Shown: positions 35,761 to 47,832 of the stretch, piece by piece | Position numbering within the stretch: position 1 is the first letter of the stretch | Layout of the letters: the number at the start of each line of letters is the position of its first letter | Assembly (NCBI GenBank): GCA_019054805.1 | Contig: JAHQIY010000012.1 | Span: forward strand, 682,001-746,000 | DNA: 64,000 bases | From: Brachionus manjavacas | Taxonomy: Eukaryota; Rotifera; Eurotatoria; Ploima; Brachionidae | Direction: 5' to 3' | Position numbers and translations under genes: made by a program | Notes under the pieces: generated by a model | What the model was told of the DNA's origin: nothing | The model's input: the letters and a program-made list of their open reading frames with translations, nothing else | The model's database searches: none

Positions 35761-38375
35761 ATTGATTTTCGATTGAGTGCAATTTATGGCTTTATCTTTG
35801 AAGTCGGAAAATTCTTAAAAAACAATTATTAAAAAATAAAAATTAATTATAAAAAAATTAAAAAGTTAAAAATAGAGTTATTCTAGTGCTAATCGATATA
35901 ATATATAAATACTCAATAATTAAAAAATTTAATTGATTTGTGCAGACTCTAATTAATTTTCATAATTTTTAATTTTATCATAAAAACAAATAAAAATAGA
36001 CACTTAGATAACTAATGTTTCTCTTATTAATCCCAATCTAAAAAAATAAATGTCACGCAGAACTAAAAAGTTTTAAAGGAAATTTCTTTTTAATTTTATT
36101 TTGAAGGATTTTTAGTTTGGTACAGATGCACAAATAAATAATTAAATCGAACTTATTATTGTTAATTAAATTAAACATTTACTAGAATAAAAATGTAAAC
36201 ATAATTTCCAAGAATTGCTTTCGATTTAAAGATTTATTCGATTCTTTTGCAGCTGAAACTTCCAGCATCCTTTTATGAAATCTAAGAGGAGTTAGCCCTC
36301 CGAAAAAAGTTAATTTTTTATTTTGAAAATTAATTGTGTAATTGATTTCTCTTTTATCTAACTGATAAAATTGATTTGATAAATGATATTTTTCAACTTA
36401 ACTTTATTCCACAAATTAAACGACATTTAACTAAATTTAATTATTTCATTTTTAATTTAAAAATAATACATTTAATTGACGATTTAATATTAACTCTTAT
36501 TATTATTACATCAGACATCAGCCGATCTACAATAAAAATTTTAAAATTTTTTTTATTTATTTATATTTTTGAAGATTTTTTCAATCGATTTTTTATCAAC
36601 AAATAGTTTTACTTTTTCGCGTGACATTAAAGAAGGCATTTTAAATTATTTACGTAAAAAATAAGTTTGCAAGCGACAAATTTTTTTTACAATTTTTTTC
36701 AACAGTTATAAACAAATCAAGGGAGGTGCGGAGTTATTTATCTCTACCTGACTCATCAATTCTTTACTTAGGTAAAACAAAATATAGAAGAAAGTTAAAA
36801 AAGATAAATTTAAACAAGTAATTAGGTATTTATTTCTGTTAAAGAAAAATCTTTTTATTAAGCAAAAAATTATTTCCATTTATCCTAAATAGTGAGCCCT
36901 TTAAATTTTTTGTGTTAATTGGGTGTTGTATTTTCAAAATAAAAATAAAAATTTTCAAAAATTCAAATAATTTTTTAGATTTTTTTTGAATAATTCGAAT
37001 TCAGAAATTTCAAATTATTTTATTATTTTCACTAATTTAAACTCCTCTTATTTTTTTAGAACTTAAAAAATGGAAATAAATATTTTCAATTACATCAATG
37101 ATACTTTATAAATATTAATTATTTTAAGCAGAATGTTTAGTTCCTAATGTGTTCAACCTTTTGGTTTTGATTGAATAAAGTCAGTAGGCAATCGGAAAGC
37201 GCTTTTTACATGAGAAAAGAGGGGAAGATTTAAATAGAGAAGTTGAATTTAATTATTAAAATGACGCAAAAATCGATAGTCATTTAATCGGCTAAAGAAA
37301 TATCATTATTTAGCTTAAATCTAAACATGAGTAGATTTTCTGTCTTTTAAATGTGGAAGAGTTTTAAGTGCTCTTAATTGTGGATGTGATGTGCTTGCCG
37401 TTTAAATAGGCAGATCTAATTTTTTTCTGCCAAGTCAATGATAATTGATTCTGGAAATAAGAATCAATCCGTGTTCCACTTGGTCTGGTTGATAAATGGA
37501 TTTTTTTTCAAATTTTATACTGTAGATTTTTTTAATTAAGAGTTGTCTTAAGTGATACTTGAAAATTTTAATTATTTGCTCTTGTATGTAATTGGTTTTA
37601 GATAATTTTGAATTTTAAGGGATCCATCAAGTGTTTTTGAGAGTAAGGATCATCTTAATTTGACAAATTTAATCTCAAAGTTTTAAATATTTAAAAAAAA
37701 AGGTGTTCGAAGTTTTTTTAATTTTATGTATCTTAAAAAAGTATCAACGGGATTTTATGATCCCAGAAGTAAGTGAAACAAGAGTATGTTGACAATATTG
37801 AAAGGAATTTTAAACAAAAAAAAATTGAATGAAAATAAAAATAATCAATAGTTAAAGAATTTTAGGTGCACGGCTGTTAATAAAATAAAGAGAAAGTGTG
37901 AGCATTTATAGATCACAATATTCAGCTTAATATTAGGCTTTCTGGTATGCATACTTATTAATTTTTTTTTTAATTTTTTTTCCAATAATCTCCTTAAGCA
38001 ACAGTGCTGCATTGATTTAATTGTTTTTTTAAACAGTATTTTCCTCTTTACCAATTTGGCAAGAAAAAACATATAAAAAGATACTTAAACATTAAAAAAG
38101 AGAAAGTCACGCAAATCAAAAATTTTTTTTTTTAAAGATTAAAAAACATTTTCCTTTTTTTTTCTTTTTTTACGATCCTTCATTGATTAAAAAAAGAGAA
38201 AAAACGAAAAATCATAAATCTAATCCATCTCATACCATTTACCGGTATTTTATTTTTAGAAACACTCTTATTTACATATTGATTATCGTTTAATCCAAGA
38301 GAATTAATATCGGCAAATTGAAGTTCATGATTAAATGTAAATTTCAAATCAAAATTTTTAGCTTTTGATTTAAAT
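35761..38375. other. AT-rich sequence, nothing recognised
   Basis: ORFs at 36376-36606 and 37845-38072 are low-complexity. No supported feature. Confidence 0.45.
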
Positions 38376-38882
38376 CAGACTTGTTTTTAAGTCACAGTTT
38401 TAAGTCTAAGTCACAAAAATTTAAGTCAAAGTCATGACTTAAAATTAAATTAAAAAATAAATATGATTCTTTAATTAATCCAAAAAAAAATCATTAACAA
38501 TTTTTATAAATTCAAATAGAGCTTTAAATAAATTTTGTTCCTAGACAAATAAAAGAGCTTTTTATTGTTTAAAAATTTAAAAATTTTTGAAAATTTTAGA
38601 AAAAATTAAAAATAAAAATACATTTGAAAAAAGAAATAAACACTTGATTGAAATTTCGTTCAGTGGATGAAAGTGTCAACTTGGTTTCTGCCGAAGGACT
38701 GCTGAGCTCGGCTCCGCAGGAAATCAACAAACCGTAAGTAATAAGCATTGAAAAAAAATTTTAAGTCATTGACTTAACTTAAAAAAAATAAAATTTAATT
38801 AATTTTAATTTCATTGACTTGACTTGACTTAATACTTGTGTCTTAAAAACAACTCTGATTTATTATATTAAAAACAACTCTG
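38376..38882. mobile_element. hAT-like MITE with AAGTC repeats and a central hairpin
   Basis: The left end CAGACTTGTTTTTAAG (38376) and right end CTTAAAAACAACTCTG (to 38857) are inverted copies. The last ~16 bp of the right end are duplicated once more (38867-38882). Both arms carry AAGTC/GACTT repeats (38389-38440, 38764-38828). The flanks ATTTAAAT (38368-38375) and ATTTTAAAT (38883-38891) look like an 8-bp target duplication with one indel. The centre holds a GC-rich hairpin, CTGCTGAGC-TCG-GCTCCGCAG (38699-38719). No ORF. Confidence 0.6.
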
Positions 38883-39026
38883 ATTTTAAATAAAAAGGTA
38901 TTTTTTATCAATTTTTTAATAATAAATGACTAAACTTTATTAAACATTATTTTTCAATAATTATCAATAATTAGATAGAAAATTATATGAATTTTTATCT
39001 TAAGTAAATTGAATACTTAATCAATA

Positions 39027-39180
39027 TTTTGAAATTTTACATTACAAAATTTAACTTTGCTTTGCCGTAATATAATTAAATTTAAATTTAAATATCATTT
39101 AAAGCGTTTATTTGAGCCATAATTTCGATACCTAAATGTCGATTTTAAATTTGTCTTTAAAGTTTTCGAATAAAGATTTT
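39027..39180 (+). repeat. Dispersed AT-rich repeat, copy 2
   Basis: Counterpart of 6491-6625, same orientation. Confidence 0.55.
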
Positions 39181-39964
39181 AGAAGAATCAATTAAAGGTC
39201 AATTAGAGAAAAAAAATTTTTTTTTTTTAATTAAAATAACAAACATCTTATGTTTAATTTAAAAAAAATAAAAAAAATCTAATTTTATCATTTTTATTAT
39301 GATTTTAATCACTTAAATTTTGATCATTTGATTATGATTATGAACTTCAATTTGTCATTAATATCATCTAGTAAGAAATATGAATAAAAAAATTTATAGC
39401 ATCACCTTTTTCACAATCTTTAATTCCATGATGATTTTTTTGATTAGCTTGTATAAAAAATTATTCTTTTTAATGTATCTAAATAATTTTTATTTTAATT
39501 TTTGAAAAATATGATCCGAATGAGAGATTGTAGGAACCTGAAATGAAACAGTCTTTAAATTTTGATTTCTTTAGTCTTTTATGTTCATTTCTTTTCTGCA
39601 GTTATTATTTTATTAAAAAATATAATTGCATCTGTTAGGAAATTAGATTCCGAATAAAATAATTTACCAAAAAATCTCCTTTTTCTTTTTTAAATTAATT
39701 TGGGTCTTTAACCTGCGAACTGCTTCATTGATTTTTTAACAAAACAATAGAATTCGTTTTATTTTTTTTCATAAAAGTCTGTTCGATAATGATCTTCGAA
39801 ATTGTTCCCAAAAATTTAGAAAATATTTTCAGCTGTGTAAATAATAATTAAATATTAATCCAAGAAAACGACCAAGTGATAAAAGCTTGTGGAATATTTC
39901 ATTTAAAATTTTTTTCTTGTTCCTTTTAGCGTGGAAATTTTTTTTAGTTTAGAATTGTCTTTTA
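39181..39964. other. AT-rich sequence, nothing recognised
   Basis: No supported feature. Confidence 0.45.
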
Positions 39965-40690
39965 ATTTTAAATAATAATAATAATAAAAATAATCTATTG
40001 AAAGGTTTACAGTCGAGGCACCGATTACTGTGTTCCACTCTCTGATTACACAATTTGTGAAATATTTTTCACTCTGGGCGCAGTTGGTAGATGCTTGAAC
40101 GGAGAGACGCCTTTTGTGCCCTCTAAAACCTTGTGCTGGTCCGGGTTGGGAAAACGAGCTGCAATGTAGGAAAGGTCTAACCCAATCTATGTTATTTAAG
40201 CCGGTTCTAATCTTGAACATTTGGATCATGTCTCCTCTTGTCCTGCGTTCGCTCAGAGAGGGAAATCCTACGATGCAAAGGCGATCGCGGGAACTCAAGC
40301 TACAGATTCTCGGAACCAGTTTGGTTTCTCATCATTACTTTCCCAGGAATGTTGCTGTTCTCGGCAGTGTAAGGGGACCAGACCACTGCTGCATACTCCA
40401 GGTGGAGCCTGAAATATGCGCAGTATAGTGTTATGAAGGTGGTGTTGGTCCGGAATTTGAACGTTTTTCTCAGCTGTCCAAGGATGGAGAAGGCCTTATT
40501 AGTTTTTGCTTTGAAATGTCTGGAGAACTTGAGATTGTTCGCAAAGGTGACTCTCAGACCTTTTCAGAACTAGTTTGATTAAATCTCGTCACAGTCCTGC
40601 AGAGGCCTATGTCCGAATACTTGTTCTTGCCGGATCTGCTGAACTCCATTACTTAACATTTTGGACAATAATTCAAATATTTCTGAAGAT
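39965..40690 (-). mobile_element. CR1-like retrotransposon, 3' end with ATT tail
   Basis: GC-rich island. Minus strand: FGHRPLQDCDE-like, GLRVTFANNLKFSRHFKAKT and KAFSILGQLRKTFKFRTNT (40555-40440), FRLHLEYAAVVWSPYTAENS (40415-40355), then after a frame change SLSERRTRGDMIQMFKIRTG (40265-40205), RGHKRRLSVQ, KYFTNCVIREWNTVIGA (about 40066-40016). It ends in (ATT)n at 39971-39985, read as a tyrosine run in the ORF 39903-40298. RT palm absent. The plus-strand ORFs at 40114 and 40221 are shadows. Confidence 0.9.
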
Positions 40691-40699
40691 AAATTAGAT

Positions 40700-41245
40700 A
40701 AGCAAGTTCATAAAAAAAGATTGGCATAAATTTTTTGGAGGTGACAAATTTAATTTTTTTAAGATGACAAAAATAACTAAAAGTGGTGACTAATTTAATC
40801 TATTTTAGCTGACTATAAAAAACTAGTTATTCTGACAAAAAAACCAAACGACTGACAAATAAATATATATATATTGAGATGATTATTAAAACCTATTTTA
40901 TAGATAGGTTTTATTTTATTTTAGTTCTAATTAAGCTATTTAATAAAGAAATTCTCTAAGATTGTAAGGAATGAACTTAAATTGTGACGTTGTCTCATAG
41001 TTGACTCTAGCTTGATGATGAGATTTGGACAAAACGGTTTGTCATAATCGTCTGGAACTTCCTTCCGATTTTGGTGCTATGGTTCAAGATTTTGATTTTT
41101 ATTGTCACCTCAAAATCATTATTTTATCAGTCAATTAATTTATTTGTCATAATACGTAGTTTTTTGTAAGTAAAATTTAATTCTTCTATCAGTCCATTAA
41201 TTGATGGCCAAAAGGATTTGTCAAAGCTAAGTTTAAAAAAAATTA
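40700..41245. mobile_element. Non-autonomous element with phased TGAC iterons at both ends
   Basis: The left array has TGAC at 40742, 40765, 40787, 40810, 40833 and 40853 (steps 23, 22, 23, 23, 20), mostly within TGACAAA or TGACTAA. The inverted right array has GTC at 41104, 41130, 41146, 41193 and 41221, with a GTA at 41167. The centre has a 9-bp palindrome AAAACCTAT...ATAGGTTTT (40888-40912). No ORF. The arrangement matches the ends of the element at 57588-58594, so it is probably a gene-less relative. Boundaries are approximate. Confidence 0.6.
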
Positions 41246-41522
41246 TAAACTGTATAAGTTCTAAATAAATTGAAAAAATATTTTATTTATTTAAAAAAAA
41301 AAATTGATGAATTTAGCTTAAATTTTTTTCTAAAAGGTCATTAAAAAAAATTCCAATCTGCCTTTATTTGATCGGCATTACGGTGTACAATTTTTTCCAC
41401 ACAATTAACAATTAATGCCAATCATTTGAATATTAAATTATTAAAGCTTTAACAACCATCTTAGAGTTTAGAAAGTTTTACCTTCAAAGTTTGGGCTCCA
41501 TTTTTATTAGGAAAAAATATTC

Positions 41523-41580
41523 TAGTGATGGGAGTTTTCTCTTTAGTTTAGCTAACTAAAAATTTAGCCGACTTGGACAC
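41523..41580 (+). repeat. Lone hAT-like terminus
   Basis: TAGTGATGGGAGTTTTCTC, TTTAGTTTAGCTAACTAAAA and TTTAGCCGACTT match, inverted, the right end of the element at 3211-3860. No partner end was found downstream. Confidence 0.6.
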
Positions 41581-43224
41581 ATAGCTCATATTTCTTCGCT
41601 TTCTAAACTTATTTTAAATATTTTATCAAATTTTATTATTTTTCCTTGTGTGGCTGCCCATCCTTGGAAAAAAGAATTCATATTTCAGGATATAAAATTT
41701 GGTTTTAAATAAATTTTACTTCGATGAAATGAAGAAACGTTGTAATTCAAGGCTAAATTTAATATCCGACTCGATTGTCTAATTTCGTCTAAATTTTTGA
41801 TTTAAAAGCGGCATTTTTTTGATAAGAAATTAAAATTTTTAGTTTTTTGATCATCTACAGTAATTTTGCAAATTTTTGTGACTTGTTTAAAAAAAAATTA
41901 AAGTCATTTGACTTTACGACTTTGTACCACACTGGGCCAAAGGGAATCTATCATTTAGAAAAAATTTTTTTTTTAAATTAATTAGAGAAAAATGTGAGAA
42001 ATAATTAATTGAAAAATATTCATAATCTAATCACTTTCATTATCTTCTAAATTTTTTATATTATTCTAAAATCAAATTAACCATTCGGCCTTTGTTTAAC
42101 TCTTTTTTGGGTCTTTTAAAAACAATACCTAAACGAACCTCGTTTAATAATTTCTCTGCATATCTCTGTTCTTTTCTTTTTAAAGAATTTTCTAGATTAA
42201 AATAAAAATTAAAATTTTTTTTTCTCAATTTGACTTTGAATTTTTTCTCTAATCTAATTTTATTCTAATAATTTTTCTCACAAAAATAATTTCTCTAAGA
42301 AAAAGTTCTCAAATAAATTTCGAAAAAAAAATTGTCTGTTTTCCCTAAAAAAATTTCACAGAAATGATATAGAGCCGGGCCAAATACAATAAAATGGTAA
42401 AATTAAAAAATATTTAATCTTGATATCAACTGCGATATTAATAATGCAAAATTAAATATTTTTTAAGTCCCTTTACCTGAATTCCCTGGTGCATAAATGC
42501 TCCGTATTTTCAAAATTTAAAAAAAAAAATTCAATAGAAGAATTAAAAGGCATTTTAAAATATCCATAAGGAGTATTCTTCTTCGTTCATATTTTCTAAG
42601 CTTTTTCTTGTGAGGAAAATTTTAAATATCCTCTTAGATTATTTTCTGCTAAAAACAGCAATTTATTTTATTTACAATCGGTCTTTTAGAAATTCAATTT
42701 TAAATATAAAAATACTTTAAAAGAATTCTTGATAAAAAAAATGTTTTCTTTCGAAACTAAATGAGCCAAAGCAACTTCCTGTTCACATCAACGTAAATTC
42801 CTAAGAAATAATTGAATAATTTAAAGCAAAATAAAAATTAAGAATTGATTAAAAATTATGATTAAGCGTATTTATTTTAAATTTTTTTTTTAAATTAGCA
42901 AAATTCCGCATAGATTCCGCTTAGTCCGTAAAAATTGTTTTCTTTTTTAGTTATAATTCTGCTGATTATAATAACTTATTTTGTTTTATTACGTTCTTTC
43001 CTTCCGTCTTCTAGCAATACCTGATCTTTGGATTGATTAAAAAATTTCACCAAAAATTAGTTTAAAATTTTTTTTGCTCTTAAGGTATTTTGAATAGTTT
43101 TAATTTCGAGAAACAAGTGTTTGCGTGATGAGCTTATTAAGCAGACGTGAGTTCGCATAGAGATGATAAATTTTATTTTATAAATTTTATAAATGATAAA
43201 TTTAGAAAAATTTTGTACGTAAAG
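41581..43224. other. AT-rich sequence, nothing recognised
   Basis: No supported feature. Confidence 0.45.
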
Positions 43225-43270
43225 TATTTATTTATTTCAATGAACGCCTTTGAGGCAATGTAAGAAAAAG
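43225..43270 (-). repeat. Retroposon 3' end, type F
   Basis: Minus strand: CATTGCCTCAAAGGCG then TTCATTGAAATAAATAAAT. The stem GCCT/AGGC (43246-43256) is intact. Confidence 0.6.
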
Positions 43271-43727
43271 TATAAAAAATAAGACAAAATTAAGGGTTTT
43301 GAATAATTTCTGAAAAATATTTTTTTAATTTTTTTTAAAGATAATTTTTATTTTTTTTCTCTTTGATTTAAAAAATAAATAAAAGTTAAAAAAATAAATT
43401 CTTTAATAACTAAACGATTGAAGAGTATATTCAACTTTTGCCATCGATAGAAACTACATGTATTAAAATAAATGTATAAAGAAAAAGCATTTAGCCTATT
43501 AGAAATATAAATAAAAATATAATTGCATGATAGACTTAATATAAGAACATTTTTTTAAATATTTTTGCGAAATATCCTGCATTCAAGAAGTTTTGGTTAG
43601 GTTTATAAGATAAGACTTACTGTTTTCTGATAAATTGTTTTGACGCTCATCATTTAAAAAATGTTGAAATCAGAAAAAAATGATTCAAAAACGCTGAAAA
43701 GGATGTAAACTCAAGGATACTGACGGT

Positions 43728-43870
43728 GCTGGATAATTTTGTTGCTCAAACTCCAAAGCAAACTACAGCTACTTACGTAAAAATAAAAATAAATGGAAAA
43801 AGCATTATTGCAGCTCTAGATAGTGGAGCGGCTTAAACTATGATTAGTTCTTCATTGGCGCGATTAATTA
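43728..43870 (+). pseudogene. LTR-retrotransposon aspartic protease fragment
   Basis: Reads TPKQTTATYVKIKINGK, then SIIAALDSGAA, a stop, TMISSSLARL. The DSGA catalytic motif with a preceding beta strand and a following T-IS is the retropepsin fold of Ty3-type gag-pol. A TAA follows the DSGAA. No RT, integrase or LTR was found around it, so it is an isolated scrap. Confidence 0.65.
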
Positions 43871-44454
43871 TACAATTTCAATAATTTTATTATTAAATGA
43901 CATAATTTTTTTTGACATGATATAATAATGATTTCTAATAAAAAATTTTTTTTTTTGAGTAATAATAAATTAAGACATCGTTACACGCATAGCTCCTCTT
44001 TTTTTATCTTAATATTAGACATTAGAAAATGGATGAACAAATTTTTGACGTGTTACAAGATAATTAAAAAGTTAATCACATGACTAGGAATTTTAGAAGA
44101 TAAAAAGATAAAACATATTCTTTTTTTATTTAGCTGTAATAGAATGAAGAGACCGGGCAGTTTATCAATTTCAGTGACAGTTTTATTTTTTCATTTAATT
44201 TTCTTTTGGTGTAGGATTAACTTTATTAGATTACTAGATATTATATTGAAAAATAAAAAAGATGAAATCAACTTGATATTTTATTAACTAATAGAAAAAA
44301 AGACAAAACACTATATAAAAATTTTTTACTAGATAAATTAATTATTTGAAAGACAAGAAAATGAAAAAAACTATTTAAAATAAATCAGAACTTAATTTTT
44401 TCTTCTTTTATTGAGCGACTCAAGAAAATTTTCAGCATCAATTTGAATAATCTT
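43871..44454. other. AT-rich sequence, nothing recognised
   Basis: Several AGATAA-like words occur but without clear phasing. No supported feature. Confidence 0.35.
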
Positions 44455-44813
44455 TTAAGCAGAGAGCAGCATCCTTTTAAGCAGATATAGAATCTTTTTT
44501 CGCCCTCTAGAGTTCTCATCTCTTCTTATCCATTTTACAGAATCTAGTTGAGTAATGTATTCGGTTGCTTCCTTTAATTGAAGGTCTAGACCTTCAAACA
44601 TTGATTGATAGTCTCTATTTTTTCCGCGACTATTCTTGACATTCTGTTGAACGATTGTTGTTTTATTGAATCCAGAAGGAGGTATAAGGCGAGTTTGTCG
44701 TGGCGCCACTTCGTATGTTTCGGTCATGTGTCTTCACTGCTAGGTTCGGTGTTCTCGGAACTACTCGTTTTCGAAGAGTGGGTGTCTGGATACATCATTT
44801 TTCAATTGATTTA
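44455..44813 (-). pseudogene. Unrecognised protein fragment, GC-richer than surroundings
   Basis: Two minus-strand frames look coding. One is the 90-residue ORF 44455-44727, ending FEGLDLQLKEATEYITQLD, SVKWIRRDENSRGRKK. The other, just upstream, reads MMYPDTHSSKTSSSENTEP, SSEDT, a stop, then KHTKWRHDKLALYLLLDSIK. The second part (W-DKLALLLLDS) resembles a Myb/trihelix-like start of the kind found in transposon or transcription-factor proteins, but this is only a hint. I cannot name the family. Confidence 0.3.
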
Positions 44814-44814
44814 G

Positions 44815-47365
44815 TAAAGTAAAGCTAAGAGAATTTGAAGAGGATTAATAAACTTTTGATCGAGTTTAATAATTTAATTAATTAATCAAATAAAATATTG
44901 AATAACTATTCAACTATATCTAGAGTTAATTACATATAGTTAATTAATAAGATTATCGTGTAATTTAATTTTTTTCTCTATGAAAGTGTCTATTAAATCT
45001 ATAAGTTAATAATTTTATCTAGATGTGAAATTTATTATCTAGAAAATAATAGTATTATATAGTGCATTTAATACATTTTATCTACTAAGTTCATCTTTTT
45101 ATAAAGTAAACATGAATATTATGTGATTTTCTTATTTTAATTATAAATCTTTATTTTAATTTTTAAAAATTTTAATTTTTTTATGATAAAATTAAAATTA
45201 AAGAGAAAAAATTTAAAGAAAGAAGTTGATCAGTGAAATAAAAATAATTTTTTGGTACGTAGAACAATAATTCCTTGCCTAAAAACAATTATTGTTTATT
45301 TGCTTTTTATTTAGAAAATAATAAATTTAAAAGTATTAAATTTATTTAGTTAAAAATGTATTATCTTAAAAATAAAACCTAGAATGCAAAATTATGATAG
45401 AAGAATATTTTTTAACAATGAATCAATCTTTAACGTCAAACGTTTAATTTCAAAAACTTGAGAGATCATTTTGCTATAAGAAATTTCAAAAAAATTTCAA
45501 AAAAAAAAAAACTAATCATAAATTACCTTTAATCAAAAATAATGACAACCTTGTTCATTTTCCAGTTTTTTTTTTAATTTTTTCAATTTTAATAAATTAA
45601 AAAGCAAAAACACCTTGAATTTTTGTTTCAAGGCTGGTAATTATTGATCTAGATGCGAACATTCGATCACTGATCCAAACTCATAATTCTCATCAGAATC
45701 CACAACAAATTTGGAAAATTTAATCTAAATATAAATATTTTTCGATTTAAATTGTTACTTTTTTATATTTAAAAGCATTTTAAGATTTGGAAAAATGAAG
45801 GTAAAAATCAAAAAAAATTAATATTTTTAGATATTTTTTTTAGATGGTAAGGTTTCATATAAAAACTGTTTGCTCAAAAAAATATGAATTAGCGTTAAGT
45901 TTATTAACAATAAAATTTTATCACTAGCTTTATTTTGGGTTAAGATTACTGTTCTTAAATTAAAATCTTTTCTTTAAAAAATAATTTTTCAACTCTGCTA
46001 AAACAACAAAAAGGCAAATAATCTCCAAATTTTTTAGATTATCATTTCTATCATTTAAAAATATCTTAATAAATAAAGCATAAACATAATCAATTAATTC
46101 AAAAGGAGTAAATAATATTTGTTTTGTCAGTACCAATATCTTCTATTTGGAACTGTTTCATTTAATAATTGTAAGAAGCATTTATTATTTTTATTTGTTT
46201 TTCGGTTCGAGCTAAATCTACTTCAAATATAATAAATTTAAAAATAAAAAACGAAAAGAAAATAAAGTTAATATTTAAATTATTTTCAAAATCATATTTC
46301 GAGGATGAGTTTAATAGAATTAGTGCAAAAATACATTTTTAAAAATTAAATCTATCCTTTCTGGAACAAATTAAAATTTCTCCTGCAAGGATAATAATGG
46401 CTTATAGAATTTTGCTTCATCAAAAAAAATAGCTTTTAGGCCTATTATTTTTAATTATTGAATAAATTTTGTTATTTAAATTTTTCTTTCATACAAATTA
46501 AAATTAAAATTTGCACATTTTTTCGACTCTATTATTGGCACTAGGAAAACACCAAGAAACACCTTCATTCCATTGTACATTATTCACCTTCAATCTCTGT
46601 TTTCATATTCAAGTCATTCATTTTTTTTCCATCAAAAATTATTTTTTCGAAATTCGAATTTTTACTTTTATTTATTTTTTAAATCAAAAATTGCTTTTTT
46701 TAACAAATTTTTTTCATTTTTTTCTTAAAGCCAACAAAAAAATGGATTTTTTTACTTATGTTAAACGATTAAAAAATTAAAAAAATATTTTAATTTCTTA
46801 TTTCAAAAATGACGAAAATTTGCAATCGATTACAAGAATTTACGTAAAATTCAGTAAAAATTTTAAAATTTATTTTTGATCATAAAAGAAATTTAACAAA
46901 AAATCCTTTATTTTTAAAATAAAATAAAGACTATAATAAAAATATATTCAATAAGTTAATTTTGAAAAATAATTGTAATACTTGTGTACTTAAATCTTAA
47001 GTCAAGTTGAAGTTTTATAAAACTTTATTCATTTTTTAAATTCATTTATCCATTTTAAAAGAGTTAAATGTCAATTCATTTTAGGATCTACGGTGCACGG
47101 TTTTTGTGTTCAGGTCAATTGAAAAAAAAGGCTTTTGAATTCAAAATTTTATTAAATCTAAATAGGAATGAGAAAATGTTCGTTCTGATGCCGGTTATAA
47201 AAGAATTGGTCAGAATAAACAATTTATAAGTTTGGCTCTAAATATTTTTTTATCTGTATCGAGCTAAAATTTGAAAAAAAATAAAAACTTCATATGGGTA
47301 ATTAAATTTTATTTCATAAAAAGTTTAATTATTAATTGTAATTTTAGCTAATAGTTCTCTAATCT
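44815..47365. other. AT-rich sequence, nothing recognised
   Basis: TATCTAGA-like words recur at 44920-45080. A partial type G 3' end (CTGTATCGAGC) lies at 47250-47272. The ORF at 46511-46780 is low-complexity. No gene supported. Confidence 0.4.
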
Positions 47366-47830
47366 TCAACATAGCCGAATCCCTAAACCAAGAGCCCGTT
47401 TGATTTTTATATTACAATCAATTTTGTTTTTATATGACGATTTAATCATTGATATTACGGTTTAATATTTTTCCATTTTTTATTAAATTAAATCTTGAAT
47501 TACAGCGCTCTTTTAATTCATCTACCTTTGGACCAAAGGTAAGTTTTGAGTCAAATGTGATGCCTAAGAATTTAACTTTTTGCTCCTTATTAAAATTGTT
47601 ACCATTAATTTTTAGATTGATTTTTATTTTTGTTTCTTTCTCAAAGATCATGTAACATGATTTTTCAATAGAAATTTTCATTTTCCATTTGAAAAGCCAT
47701 CTTTCGATTTCTTTTAGGTACTTATTAATCATTATTTCAAAATTTCCTATCTTATTTTCTATTTGTTTTTAAATTTGCTACTAAATTTATCTTTTTCTTT
47801 GCCTGTAATGTTTTTTATAATCTTATGTAA
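47366..47830 (-). mobile_element. Non-LTR retrotransposon fragment (RT thumb)
   Basis: The open frame 47442-47732 reads YLKEIERWLFKWKMKIS, EKSCYMIFEKETKIKINL, KVKFLGITFDSKLTF and VDELKERCNSRFNLIK. This is the region just after the RT catalytic core, with the KWKMKI..EKS and FLGITFDSKLTF signatures. The same FDSKLxF-VDE motif is split by the MULE at 57588, so this family resembles the 57217-60460 element. The downstream sequence to 47366 carries a PWF-like linker trace. A pogo-type MITE starts directly to the right. Confidence 0.8.
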
Positions 47831-47832
47831 TA

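Noticed and set aside
40114..40428. 104-residue plus-strand ORF
   Set aside because: It is the antisense shadow of the CR1-like RT C-terminus. The minus strand carries the LEYAAVVWSP and ERRTRGDMIQ motifs.
40742..40853. CRISPR-like regularly spaced repeats
   Set aside because: Only a 4-7 bp word repeats with 20-23 bp steps. There are no direct repeats of CRISPR length and the genome is eukaryotic. Terminal iterons fit better.
41870..41940. pogo-type right terminus (inverted CAGTGTGGTACAAAGTCG)
   Set aside because: No matching left terminus or TA pair was found, and similarity to the 15838 terminus is weak.
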